Shown piece after piece: positions 45,822 to 54,617 of a stretch of 59,118 bases of DNA. The stretch's first letter is position 1; each line of letters begins with the position of its first letter. Source of the stretch: Sedimentisphaerales bacterium (GTDB taxonomy: Bacteria > Planctomycetota > Phycisphaerae > Sedimentisphaerales > SM23-30). The notes under the pieces were generated by a model that was not told the DNA's origin, ran no database searches, and saw only the letters and a program-made list of their open reading frames with translations. The stretch covers positions 1-59,118 of the forward strand of contig JAFGKT010000026.1 of assembly GCA_016928435.1 (NCBI GenBank), read 5' to 3'. The position numbers and the translations under genes are program-made.

Positions 45822-45849
45822 AGTAGCTACCATAGTATGGTAGTTACTA
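45821..45849 (+). promoter_or_regulatory. 14-bp dyad operator over the methyltransferase transcription start
   Basis: TAGTAGCTACCATA (45821-45834) and TATGGTAGTTACTA (45836-45849) are inverted repeats with one mismatch and a one-base spacer. The dyad starts at the last base of the -10 box and covers the expected start site. This is an ideal position for repression of the methyltransferase gene. Confidence 0.65.
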
Positions 45850-45869
45850 ATAATAAAGGTGTGCCCCTA

Positions 45870-48545
45870 ATGAGCCAGTTTTTCAAAACAGTCTATTTTC
45901 CGGATTATCCTGCTGAGTCGTCTGGAAAACGGAATATTAAGATTGCTTTCGGCAAATCTGATCGAGAAGTATTCAAGGCAGTTAAACCATTAGCAAATCA
46001 AGACTTAAGAGATCTGCTTGGCTTCGAAAGCTTTGTAGACCTCCAGGGAGCGGCTACAGATGCAGGTCTGACTGTCAATGCGTTTTGCGTTCAGCACCTT
46101 CGTAAGGCCTGCATTACTGAGGCTATATCCCAATCTCCGCTGCCTGGATTTGAAGAATTTGGACCCAAGATTGATCCTATACAAGCAACTTTTCGCGGAG
46201 GCAAAGGAGAGCCTCTGCACCAATGGTATCCATATCTTGAGGGTTATTCTCCAGATTTTGTTGAAAATATTGTGGAATCCTATGCGCCCCAAGCCAAATA
46301 TATTCATGATCCATTTTCCGGCGCAGGCACTACCCCTTTAACGGTAGCAAGATTAGGGCGATCAGCATCTTACTGTGAACTCAATCCACTTCTTCAGTAT
46401 CTTACAACTGCTAAAATAGAAGCTCACTCGATAAGCGTCAAAAAGCGTGAACAAGTTGTTCGCGATCTGAACGAGATTGCCGATAAACTAGACGAAATTT
46501 TGCCCCAGCAGGAGCCTGATTATGAGCTGCGCCAGGCGTATGAACCTGCCTTTGGCAAGAGTCTGTTTTTTGACGATAATAACTTTGAACAGGTACTAAG
46601 GCTAAGAACACTTATTGATGAAATGACATATACAGAGCCACTGGTTGGTAGATTATTAACGGTTACCGCTATTTCCGCTTTGATACCATCCTCGCGACTA
46701 ATCCGCCGCGGAGATCTTAGATTTCGTAATGCAAAAGAGCTTAAACGTTTCAACTGTAATTTCACGACCAAGGTCAGAGATTTGATCCATATGGTAGTTG
46801 CTGATCTAAAGCATATATCGCCTTTTGCTATCCCACCAGTACTACTGACCTCTGATGCTCGCGATTTGATGAAATTACCTCAGCAAAAATTCGATGCAGT
46901 TGTCACCAGCCCTCCATACTTAAATGGCACTAATTATTTTCGGAACACCAAGGTAGAGTTATGGTTTCTTCGTTGTTTATCCTCTCGCAAAGATTTGTCA
47001 AGATTTCGTTATAATGCTATCACATCTGGCATTAATGACGTCACTGTCGGGAAGACATCAAATCCAACAACCGCTTCAGTGGAGAAACTCGTATCGAAGC
47101 TGTCTGATGAAGCCTATGATGCTCGCATACCGAAAATGGTTGAGTCGTATTTCTACGATATGGCAATTGTTGTAGATGGCCTTAAATATCAATGTAGCCC
47201 ACAGGCACCTGTAATAATTGATATAGGCGATTCAGCATATAGCGGCATCCACGTCGACACTCCGACATTGTTGGCAGAGATTTTTGAGGACAGAGGATTC
47301 CATTTACATCATGAGGTAACTCTGAGAAGGAGATTGTCCCGTAGCGGACATGAATTACGCCAAGTACTTCTCGCTTTCAAATCTGCTCGACGCTCGAATT
47401 CACATAAGAAAGCAAAGAAACTCACCTTTTTCGAACAGTGGAAAGATTTCAAGCAGAATCTACCGCACCAAAAGCAGCCGTATGCTAAACGCAACTGGGG
47501 TAGTGCACTACATTCTATTTGTTCGTACCAGGGGAAAATGAAACCCTCTCTCGCCCATCATCTTGTAGGTACATTCGTACCTGATGGTGGCTCAATACTT
47601 GATCCGTTTGCAGGCGTTGGCACAATTCCGTTTGAGGCAGCCCTAATGGGTATGAAGTCATATGCTTTTGACGTTAGTCCCGCGGCGTTTGCCATATGTG
47701 CCGCTAAGCTCCAAAATTCCACACTTAAAACATGCCAATCACTTATCAAGCAATTGGCTGAATATATTGATAAGTTTGTTCTAGCGAAAGACGATCTGTC
47801 TGCTGTAGCTTCCTTCGGATTTAATGGGCGCATTATTGACTATTTTCACAAAGACACGTTTAGAGAAATAATGGCTGCAAGAAGTTTCTTCGGGTCTATT
47901 TCGCCAAACTGTCCTGGTAGAAACATGGTACTTTCATGCATGCTGCACATACTGCATGGCAATAGACCATATGCTTTGAGTCGCCGTTCTCATCCTATTA
48001 CACCGTTTTCACCTACTGGAGAAACTGAGTATCGATCCTTAATCGAAAAGTTGAGGCAGAAAGTGCACAGATGTTTTGATACTGTATTGCCTGATCAATA
48101 TGAGCCAGGGAAGTGCTTCTTTCAAGACGCTACCGAGAACTGGCCAAACGAAGTTGGAGAACTAGATGCAATCATTACTTCTCCTCCTTTTTTTGATAGC
48201 ACTCGCTTTTATCTGGCCAATTGGATGCGCCTATGGTTCTGTGGCTGGAATGACGTGGATTTTAAGACAAGACCACAAGGTTTTGTGGATGAGCGACAGA
48301 AGCACGATTTTGCTGTTTATGAAGCTGTTTTTCGTCAGTCTCGCGAACGATTGCGGACCGGCGGTGTCATGGTCATGCATCTTGGTAAGAGTTCAAAGTG
48401 TGACATGGCTGAGAGGTTGACAGAGATATCCCAACGCTGGTTCAATGTTGTGGATTTGTTCTTAGAATCGGTTGTGCATTGTGAAAGCCACGGCATTCGT
48501 GACAAGGGAACGGTCAGTGATCACAGTTATCTTGTCTTAGCTTAA
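45870..48545 (+). CDS. DNA methyltransferase with two tandem catalytic domains (R-M modification enzyme)
   Basis: The frame opens at 45837, but that ATG lies inside the operator near the transcription start. The ATG at 45870 (MSQFFKTVYFPDYPAE) with AAAGGTG upstream is preferred, giving 891 residues. Numbered from 45837, domain 1 has DPFSGAGTT at about residue 158 (AdoMet motif) and TSPPYLNGTNYF near 358 (catalytic). Domain 2 has DPFAGVGTIPF near 589 and TSPPFFDSTRFY near 781. Both thus follow the order AdoMet motif, then SPPY/F, as in N4-cytosine/N6-adenine methylases. Two complete domains in one chain could methylate the two strands of an asymmetric site. A convergent HNH gene overlaps its stop. 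Confidence 0.88.
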   Translation: MSQFFKTVYFPDYPAESSGKRNIKIAFGKSDREVFKAVKPLANQDLRDLLGFESFVDLQGAATDAGLTVNAFCVQHLRKACITEAISQSPLPGFEEFGPKIDPIQATFRGGKGEPLHQWYPYLEGYSPDFVENIVESYAPQAKYIHDPFSGAGTTPLTVARLGRSASYCELNPLLQYLTTAKIEAHSISVKKREQVVRDLNEIADKLDEILPQQEPDYELRQAYEPAFGKSLFFDDNNFEQVLRLRTLIDEMTYTEPLVGRLLTVTAISALIPSSRLIRRGDLRFRNAKELKRFNCNFTTKVRDLIHMVVADLKHISPFAIPPVLLTSDARDLMKLPQQKFDAVVTSPPYLNGTNYFRNTKVELWFLRCLSSRKDLSRFRYNAITSGINDVTVGKTSNPTTASVEKLVSKLSDEAYDARIPKMVESYFYDMAIVVDGLKYQCSPQAPVIIDIGDSAYSGIHVDTPTLLAEIFEDRGFHLHHEVTLRRRLSRSGHELRQVLLAFKSARRSNSHKKAKKLTFFEQWKDFKQNLPHQKQPYAKRNWGSALHSICSYQGKMKPSLAHHLVGTFVPDGGSILDPFAGVGTIPFEAALMGMKSYAFDVSPAAFAICAAKLQNSTLKTCQSLIKQLAEYIDKFVLAKDDLSAVASFGFNGRIIDYFHKDTFREIMAARSFFGSISPNCPGRNMVLSCMLHILHGNRPYALSRRSHPITPFSPTGETEYRSLIEKLRQKVHRCFDTVLPDQYEPGKCFFQDATENWPNEVGELDAIITSPPFFDSTRFYLANWMRLWFCGWNDVDFKTRPQGFVDERQKHDFAVYEAVFRQSRERLRTGGVMVMHLGKSSKCDMAERLTEISQRWFNVVDLFLESVVHCESHGIRDKGTVSDHSYLVLA

Positions 48546-49513
48546 AAACCCAGCAGTTTTCTGTTCTCTGTCGAGAGACGATTAACTAAGCGATAGTTAC
48601 CAAGTAACTGTTTGAGTTGAACTATACGTTTGTGCAAATTGGATTGCTCACGCACCTTAAGGAATCTCTCTACACACGCGTCTACATCGATTTTTGAGTT
48701 TATTATCGGCTTTGGTCTTGACAGTAAGGAGAGATTGGCTCCCGTGATATTTGCAAGACGTTGCAATTCACTGTTTGTATAAAACTCACTAGGCCAACGA
48801 TCCCGCTTATTCTCGTTTGCTTCACGTGACAAGAGCGCCGCATTTGCCACAGTTAGCGGATATAAATACTTTGATGGCAGTATGTGATCAATTGCCCAAG
48901 TAGAACGTTGAGTTCGCTTGAGTGTCCTTCCTGTCTTAAAACACTTGCTGTCAAATCGTTGAAATAAATCTGACTCGTCGATACGCTCATTTTCTCCCTC
49001 TACAAGAAGGTCTGCAATGCGCCTTCGAACCGATGCCTCATGCAGTTGCTGCCGAGTTCTTTTAGGATTCAGTTTTGCATTAATTGCTGCTTTGCAGGCA
49101 CGACATTCCATCTGACGCTCAAGTGGCCCCCATCCTTGGTGTCGCGAAAAGTCATTAAATGGCAATATGCGTCCGCACGTATTGCATTGTTTCCAGTATG
49201 ATTCAGGTCCTTCTGTAGCAGATCTAAAGAAGGCTCTCCAGAAACGCCCGGCGGCTACTCTTTTTGAATCGCAAATATCCCGAGGCCATGAATCAAACGG
49301 CAGGTCAGTTTCACGTGAGTGGATAAAACCGCACGCTTCACACACCCATTCGCCTGTCTCAAAAGCATCATCGGTAGCTATCAGCTCCCTGCCAATATGT
49401 ATGAAGTTACGTGTATTACATTTTACACACGCAAAGGTTACCCAAGCATCATGAACGGGGATCCCCTCGATTCGCGGGATTCCCGTTCGATTTTTGGTCT
49501 GTCTTCTAGCCAT
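48542..49513 (-). CDS. Zinc-ribbon HNH endonuclease, probable restriction enzyme
   Basis: 323 residues from the ATG at 49513; a GTG at 49522 would add three. The N-terminal half has two zinc-ribbon-like knuckles (CVKC...CEAC and CNTCGRILPFNDFS...CRACK). The C-terminal half carries an HNH core: FDSKCFKTG, AIDHILPSKYLYPLT, NAALLSREANENKRDRWP (Asp-His, Asn and the final N-x2-K). This arrangement is common in HNH restriction enzymes of type II systems. Its stop overlaps the methyltransferase stop within TTAA, so the two genes converge tail to tail and form a likely R-M pair. Specificity cannot be read. Confidence 0.75.
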   Translation of the reverse strand: MARRQTKNRTGIPRIEGIPVHDAWVTFACVKCNTRNFIHIGRELIATDDAFETGEWVCEACGFIHSRETDLPFDSWPRDICDSKRVAAGRFWRAFFRSATEGPESYWKQCNTCGRILPFNDFSRHQGWGPLERQMECRACKAAINAKLNPKRTRQQLHEASVRRRIADLLVEGENERIDESDLFQRFDSKCFKTGRTLKRTQRSTWAIDHILPSKYLYPLTVANAALLSREANENKRDRWPSEFYTNSELQRLANITGANLSLLSRPKPIINSKIDVDACVERFLKVREQSNLHKRIVQLKQLLGNYRLVNRLSTENRKLLGF

Positions 49514-49522
49514 ATACTTCAC

Positions 49523-49905
49523 AATCCAAAATAAAACCGTAGATTAGCAAAAGAATATCGATTCTGCTATGAAAATATTTGCCAGTTCGCACTTGGGAAG
49601 TAAGTTTGATTGAAAAGACTCTCCAGTTACGCCGAGGTTAAGATGCGTGTGAATTACGCAGGAAATACGTGCAAGTGTGGCAGTTTCGCGGGAGAGGCAA
49701 CTGTCAGCTTGACAGGTAGTTTTGTTAGGAAACTGTTTGGCAGGGCGGTTCCATAAATACAGATATTCCTTAAGTGTTTTCCATAAAAGGCTTTAGCCTT
49801 TATTGTGGATTTCTGGCATAGAATTTGCTTATTTCCTGGCAACTATAATGGATTGTTCATTTCTCTACTGACTGGCCAGGGATTGGCCGGAGAAAGGAGG
49901 CCTAT
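49523..49905 (+). promoter_or_regulatory. Spacer with dyad and -10 box before the unknown gene pair
   Basis: No gene is seen in these 383 bases. A dyad AAAGGCT-TT-AGCCTTT lies at 49786-49801 and a perfect TATAAT at 49844-49849. A good -35 box is not evident, so an activator could be involved. A strong ribosome site (GAAAGGAGG) ends just before 49906. Confidence 0.4.
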
Positions 49906-51129
49906 TTGGCCAAGACTCTTAATCTGAAGCGTTTCTCTAATCTTGCGGTGTTAAAACAGATCGAATTCGGACTGCTGCTGCGTTTTTTGCGACCATACAG
50001 TGACCATTTGGCTCAGCGCAATCTGCCGTTATGCTCCAACCAGGATGAATTTGACTATGATGAGCTGGCCAAGATACTCATGTCGCCCAGAACCGATACG
50101 CCGGAAGAAATGCTGGACGCTCTGTATTTTGTGGATGCCCTGCTGGGGCTAGATGTCTATGACCGGCTATTGGAGGAGGCCACCCGCGTGGGGGCAGAGG
50201 TCGCCGGTTCCCAAATCGCACCAGCGGATCTGACCATTATCGTGTGGCTGGAAGACCGTGAGATATTGGAGCGTATCCACGCCGAGCAGTTTCGCACGAA
50301 ACAGAGGAAATTTGAATCTTACTTTTGTTCGGGCCCGCAGATTCCACCCATGCCGGCGGTCAGTGATGTACTCCAGGCCGGCCTGGAGAACGATTTGAAT
50401 GAATGGTTCGACACCAAGAAGAAGGGGCGTGGCACCAAGGTTTTTCCGTTTGTGAAAGAGGATGAAGTCTGGTTTTTGATTCGTCATGGCCAACGGATTA
50501 AACGCGAGGGAACGATCAAGTCGGATGGTGAGGCCAACAGCATTTTTTATCGCCCCGAGAAATTCGATGTTTTAATTTACTATGCCAACAAGGGGGAATT
50601 GGCGTTGCATGCCGATACGATGGGGGAGAAGCAGGCTTACTGTAGATACATTGGCAGACATTTGTTTGGCAATGACAACTATTTCCGTATGGATGATCCC
50701 GTGGCCAAGTATACTTTGGACCCTTTAATTGAGCAGGGGCGAGGGGCGCTGATCTGCAGTGATGTTGATGGCATTGAGCATATTCGACTGGTGGAACTCT
50801 ATATTGAGCATAAATCCGGACAGAAAGATATTGAAATCCGACGTGCGGATGATGCGTTCACCGTTTTGGAAAACTTGAAACGCAGCCTCAGCGAGGAAGC
50901 CAATTCCACCACTCTCACCAAGGCCAAATTTAAAGTTCTCTTTGAGGGCACGGAAAAAGAGAGAATAGTTGATATTACGCCCCCTAATATCGCTTCATTT
51001 GAGCATGATTCGGATAGTGAATTTGTTTATGCCTGGTTAGCTAGCCGGGGATTTTTGGTCCAGGACAGGCAAAGGGAGTCAATGGATGAGCCTCAAGTCG
51101 TTCTTACAACTGCTGGAGAACCAGGTTGA
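49906..51129 (+). CDS. Uncharacterised protein of the mobile region (pair member 1)
   Basis: 407 residues, TTG start, supported by GAAAGGAGG about 6 bases upstream. I do not recognise a named domain. The first 130 residues are helical and leucine rich (ILMSPRTDTPEEMLDALYFVDALLG, given in parts as ILMSPRTDTPEEML and DALYFVDALLG). The middle has KVFPFVKEDEVWFLIRHGQR and a beta-rich section (IFYRPEKFDVLIYYANKGEL). The C-terminus is charged. There is no signal or membrane segment. Its end overlaps the start of the next gene by 44 bases, so the two are translated together and probably work together. Position between an R-M pair and phage genes makes a defence or phage-regulation role worth testing. 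Confidence 0.65.
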   Translation: MAKTLNLKRFSNLAVLKQIEFGLLLRFLRPYSDHLAQRNLPLCSNQDEFDYDELAKILMSPRTDTPEEMLDALYFVDALLGLDVYDRLLEEATRVGAEVAGSQIAPADLTIIVWLEDREILERIHAEQFRTKQRKFESYFCSGPQIPPMPAVSDVLQAGLENDLNEWFDTKKKGRGTKVFPFVKEDEVWFLIRHGQRIKREGTIKSDGEANSIFYRPEKFDVLIYYANKGELALHADTMGEKQAYCRYIGRHLFGNDNYFRMDDPVAKYTLDPLIEQGRGALICSDVDGIEHIRLVELYIEHKSGQKDIEIRRADDAFTVLENLKRSLSEEANSTTLTKAKFKVLFEGTEKERIVDITPPNIASFEHDSDSEFVYAWLASRGFLVQDRQRESMDEPQVVLTTAGEPG

Positions 51130-52054
51130 CCATAAGGCCGTCAACTCGGTATGGAACCGGGCAACTCAAGAGTCTGTTTTGTATAGCCTGCTTAGACCTA
51201 CTCAGGATTTAGCTCTATCCTATCCGGATGACAATAGCGGCAAGATGCTAACAGTAGTGCGGCATGCGGCGGATGATATCGTTGCAGTCGATGAGGCTAA
51301 TCCTCATCTGCGGAGAAAACTATCCCGACAGGATATTGTCATCTATGAGCCGAATTGGGCGATGCTACGAAAACAAATCGCTGATGCTCTTTCCCTACAG
51401 ACTTCACGGACATCCATCGCAGAGAGAGCGGAAGTCTTTCAGGTCGGCAATTGGGAACCCAAGAAGGCGGCCAGTTTTCCGGTTTACTTGGCAATCTGTC
51501 GCAGTAGTGGCGATCTGCGGAAATGCCTGCATCAGCTTATGATTACTTGTACCAAAGATAGTGCTATCATCCTTACCCCTACGCGCCAGTGCTGGCAAGA
51601 TGAAATGGCAGATGAATTGAAGTCCCGAAACATGCTGCTAGTGGCCCTGGATGAAGCGCTGGCTATTCATGATAATCAGTTGGTCAGCTCCGAGCAGTGG
51701 TTGGAATACCTCAATGCTTTTTGTGCTATGGTCAAACTAAAATTACCCGGCAACTATCAGAACAAAAGGCCATTACCGATCAGAGCAAAAAAAGCAGCCA
51801 ATATAGAAAAACTTGAAAAAGCCCTGGAGGCTCATTTGTTGACAGCACGCGACCACGCCCATGCCATGGTAGATCGCGGGGAGGCTCCGGAATTATTACC
51901 GCGACCCCAGCAGAAGTTTCTGGCTAAACAGTTGGGAATTTCGGAGACCGCAGTCTCAAGATGTATTAATGATAAGCGTGCAACAAAGCTCAAGATACTC
52001 TGGGATGCGGCAGATGATTTGGAAGCAGTGATGAAGTACCAAAAGCGGCGCTAG
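51086..52054 (+). CDS. Uncharacterised protein with C-terminal helix-turn-helix (pair member 2)
   Basis: 322 residues. Residues 1-220 are not recognised; they contain alternating strands and helices (SAIILTPTRQCWQDEMADEL, split here, and LLVALDEALAIHDNQ). Residues 265-315 look like a helix-turn-helix: PQQKFLAKQLGISETAVSRC then INDKRATKLKILWDAADD. The start lies inside the previous gene, with AAAGGGA 9 bases upstream. A strong terminator follows at 52079. A DNA-binding regulator or sensor paired with the 407-residue partner is a reasonable reading. Confidence 0.65.
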   Translation: MSLKSFLQLLENQVDHKAVNSVWNRATQESVLYSLLRPTQDLALSYPDDNSGKMLTVVRHAADDIVAVDEANPHLRRKLSRQDIVIYEPNWAMLRKQIADALSLQTSRTSIAERAEVFQVGNWEPKKAASFPVYLAICRSSGDLRKCLHQLMITCTKDSAIILTPTRQCWQDEMADELKSRNMLLVALDEALAIHDNQLVSSEQWLEYLNAFCAMVKLKLPGNYQNKRPLPIRAKKAANIEKLEKALEAHLLTARDHAHAMVDRGEAPELLPRPQQKFLAKQLGISETAVSRCINDKRATKLKILWDAADDLEAVMKYQKRR

Positions 52055-52078
52055 CCCGCCTTTTTCTGCATAGCGATT

Positions 52079-52124
52079 GCAATTGCACTTACGTTGTTTT
52101 GCTGTAAGTGCAATTGCTTTTTTT
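52079..52124 (+). terminator. Rho-independent terminator after the unknown pair
   Basis: GCAATTGCACTTAC (52079-52092) and GTAAGTGCAATTGC (52104-52117) form a perfect 14-bp stem with an 11-base loop, followed by seven T residues. Confidence 0.92.
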
Positions 52125-52158
52125 ATGCGCATAAACAACTGAAATATAGAAGCTTGCA

Positions 52159-52265
52159 CTTTCAGTGAAAGTTTTTACGCCGTTCTCTGCAAATTTCGCA
52201 GAGGGTGTCGGCGGCTCAAGGGGAGTCGCCAAAACCCTTAACTCCTGATTCAAGGAGGTGCGACA
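52159..52265 (+). promoter_or_regulatory. Structured leader of the sigma-like gene
   Basis: A tri-loop hairpin ACTTTC-AGT-GAAAGT followed by five T residues (about 52159-52178) and a second hairpin CTCTGC-AAATTTC-GCAGAG lie between the terminator and the gene. An ideal ribosome site AAGGAGGT is 7 bases before the ATG at 52266. The first hairpin may attenuate transcription. Confidence 0.35.
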
Positions 52266-52856
52266 ATGTTGCATGCAAGTGAACTATCGGTAACTGGTAA
52301 TCCAACATCAATCATTGATGACTATGTTTTGGCTCGGATTGATTATCGAGCCAAACGGCTGGCGATCCTGTTAAAGCTGAGTGATGAACAGCGGGATGAT
52401 TATGCCCACGATATGGTAGCGGAGATCCTAAATGCCGCGCCCAGATTTGACTCGGCCCGGTCTCAGTGGAAGACCTTTGCCAATCGGGTGTTGGACAAAT
52501 TCGTCAAAGGTATTATCCGGGCGGAGGTAAATCGTCGCCAACGGGCGTGCGATACGCCAATCCCCTTTGATGAAATGCCAGACGGTTTTGATGTGGCCAT
52601 TAATGATGCTGTACAAGGCCAGATGACCGAGGTGGCACGAGTGGATATAGCGATAGATGTGGCGGAGATTGTTTCGCAGATGCCGTGTCATCTGCGGCGG
52701 ATTTGCACACTGCTGAAAGACTTTTCGATGGCCGAAGCTGCAAAAAAGTTGGGGCTGAATCGAACCGCTACCTACCGGCTTATTGCTGAAATACGACAAC
52801 TGTTTATCAAGGCAGGCTACGATTTTTCTGTTTCTCGCGCGACAAAAGTCGCCTAG
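52266..52856 (+). CDS. Phage-module RNA polymerase sigma-like factor
   Basis: 196 residues. The N-terminal half resembles sigma region 2 (DEQRDDYAHDMVAEILNAAP, then FDSARSQWKTFANRVLDKFV). The C-terminal half resembles region 4, with LRRICTLLKDFSMAEAAKKL followed by GLNRTATYRLIAEIRQLF, a helix-turn-helix. Length and layout match small ECF-like or phage sigma factors. It opens the rightward phage-like module and would be suited to direct polymerase to its promoters. A HTH activator of other type remains possible. Confidence 0.7.
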   Translation: MLHASELSVTGNPTSIIDDYVLARIDYRAKRLAILLKLSDEQRDDYAHDMVAEILNAAPRFDSARSQWKTFANRVLDKFVKGIIRAEVNRRQRACDTPIPFDEMPDGFDVAINDAVQGQMTEVARVDIAIDVAEIVSQMPCHLRRICTLLKDFSMAEAAKKLGLNRTATYRLIAEIRQLFIKAGYDFSVSRATKVA

Positions 52857-52906
52857 CTGCAGATATAGAGGGTAGACAGGCAACGAATTCTTCAAAGGAC
52901 AAACTT

Positions 52907-53716
52907 ATGAATGATATGCAGATTGATTTGAATGTTCTCGACATCGAAACCACCGAGCAATATCGAGCTCAGAAAGGCAAATGCCTTACCGGTCCATTGC
53001 TGATGGATTTCGATGAATGTCCGTGGCTATATCACCGCCAGATTAGTGAACAGATCAGGGACCGCCGTGAGTATTTGGTGGATCGTGCAGCACATGTGCG
53101 GATCCTGGAGGGGCGAGAAGTCTATGAGCAAACCTTCGCTCTGGGTGGTCCGATCAATCAGAAGACCGGCAAACCTTTTGATCGTTTTGACCGCGAGTTC
53201 AGCAAGTGGCTAAAGAAACAAGATGGTAAGCCGCGACTCGAACATGATCAGGTTGACCTGATTGAGCAGATGGCGGCGGGACTTGCCCAGAACGATTTGG
53301 CGGTGGATTTGTTACTTTATGGCCGTTCAAACGGGGTAGTGCGAACGAACTACTGTGGTTTGCCGTGCCAGGCGTGGTTTGATTGGGTGCATCCGCATCG
53401 GGGGATAGTGGATTTCCAACCCTGCTATAGTCTCGATCTTACAGACTGTGAGTTGCAAAGAAGTAGTTGTCAGCGGCAACTGGCCTTCGATCGGGCGCTG
53501 TTGGCCCAAAGGTTGGATGGTCTGCTGGTGCCGGTCTATGTGATTGGCATCGAGCGGGATGAGCCATTTCGTTGCGGAGTTTGGCAGATCAGTGATGAGG
53601 TACTGGCTAAGTCCCAGGCCGAGAACGAGGCATCTATAGCTAAACTGATCGAATGCCAACAGCACGGCCGCTGGTCCACTAATTTTGAAGAACTGCGGAT
53701 TGTTGCCGCCAGTTGA
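52907..53716 (+). CDS. PD-(D/E)XK nuclease-like phage protein (exonuclease type, catalytic Lys not seen)
   Basis: 269 residues. The layout resembles the RecE/DUF3799-type exonucleases: GPLLMDFDECPWLYHRQI at the N-terminus, RILEGREVYEQTFALGGP, KTGKPFDRF, and the core AWFDWVHPHRGIVDFQPCYS followed by RQLAFDRALLAQ. Asp159 and Asp169 fit the acidic pair, but the expected Lys (IVDLKT in relatives) is Gln171 here. The gene precedes an AAA ATPase and DUF669 gene, the usual phage recombination set. It may be inactive or use another residue. Confidence 0.7.
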   Translation: MNDMQIDLNVLDIETTEQYRAQKGKCLTGPLLMDFDECPWLYHRQISEQIRDRREYLVDRAAHVRILEGREVYEQTFALGGPINQKTGKPFDRFDREFSKWLKKQDGKPRLEHDQVDLIEQMAAGLAQNDLAVDLLLYGRSNGVVRTNYCGLPCQAWFDWVHPHRGIVDFQPCYSLDLTDCELQRSSCQRQLAFDRALLAQRLDGLLVPVYVIGIERDEPFRCGVWQISDEVLAKSQAENEASIAKLIECQQHGRWSTNFEELRIVAAS

Positions 53717-53724
53717 GCACTTCC

Positions 53725-53789
53725 AGCCCGAGCGGTTTTAAGGTGGGTCAGGACCAAACGGGGACGGCCGACCGCTCGGGCTATTTTTT
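53725..53789 (+). terminator. Long-loop terminator-like stem
   Basis: AGCCCGAGCGGT (53725-53736) and ACCGCTCGGGCT (53771-53782) form a perfect 12-bp stem around a 34-base loop, followed by A and six T residues. It lies between the nuclease and ATPase genes. Confidence 0.75.
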
Positions 53790-53828
53790 CATCAACCATC
53801 ACCATTAACCCAGAAAGAGGTGAACACA

Positions 53829-54533
53829 ATGACATTTCCGGCAGAGATAATCGTGGAGGCAGGTTTAAGGGCGCCGAAGGGGCTTGTCTACGGCCCGCCA
53901 GGTGTCGGTAAAACAACCTTTGGTGCCAATACCACCAAACCGATCATTGTCGATTGCGAGAACGGTGCCGCCCATGTGCATTGTGCCCGCACGCCTTACC
54001 TGCCCGACTGGGATGCAATCTATCAGTGGCTCAATGCTTTGGCTAACTCTGAGCATGATTACGGCACGGTGGTAGTCGATTCGGTTGATTGGCTGTTGCG
54101 CCGGGCGGAAGAACATGTCGCCGGCGTTGATGGCAGCCAGTCCAGTATGGATCAGACCCTCAATCGCAGCCATGGTGGCTATGGCAACGGCAAGCAAGTG
54201 CTGCGAAACTACGTCTATCAGTATTTGTTGCCGACCTTCGATGCCATGGTCAACAAAGGTATCGCGGTGGTACTGCTGGCCCATGCGACCAGGCGAGAAC
54301 TTACCACTATCGATGGTATTAGCGTGGAGAAGTCCGCACCGGAGATTCATCCCGATCTATCAAATTGCATGATCGAATGGTCGGACTTCGTGGGAGCAGC
54401 GCGGATGGGTACCGATGGCCGGGAACTGGTGCTCACCGAGACCAATCAACTGCTGGCCAAGAATCGCTACGGCATCGAGGAGGTATTGCCGCTGAGTTGG
54501 CAGGCGTTCTTGGATGCCATGGCATCGAACTAG
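53829..54533 (+). CDS. Sak4-like RecA-fold ATPase (phage AAA protein)
   Basis: 234 residues from the ATG at 53829 (AAAGAGGTG upstream). YGPPGVGKTTFG near residue 22 is the Walker A motif, IIVDCENGAAHV the following strand, and YGTVVVDSVDWLL the Walker B region. LLAHATRRE and the later MIEWSDFVGAARM segment match the phage nucleotide-binding/AAA_24 family, which includes Sak4-type single-strand annealing ATPases. With the SSB-like DUF669 protein and the nucleases around it, it should act in phage DNA recombination. Confidence 0.85.
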   Translation: MTFPAEIIVEAGLRAPKGLVYGPPGVGKTTFGANTTKPIIVDCENGAAHVHCARTPYLPDWDAIYQWLNALANSEHDYGTVVVDSVDWLLRRAEEHVAGVDGSQSSMDQTLNRSHGGYGNGKQVLRNYVYQYLLPTFDAMVNKGIAVVLLAHATRRELTTIDGISVEKSAPEIHPDLSNCMIEWSDFVGAARMGTDGRELVLTETNQLLAKNRYGIEEVLPLSWQAFLDAMASN

Positions 54534-54617
54534 GCTATAGGCGGTAGGGAATGGGGCTGAAACACAAAATCAAATAGGTAACGACACTAATCATCAGGTA
54601 CAAGGAGTATTAATCAC

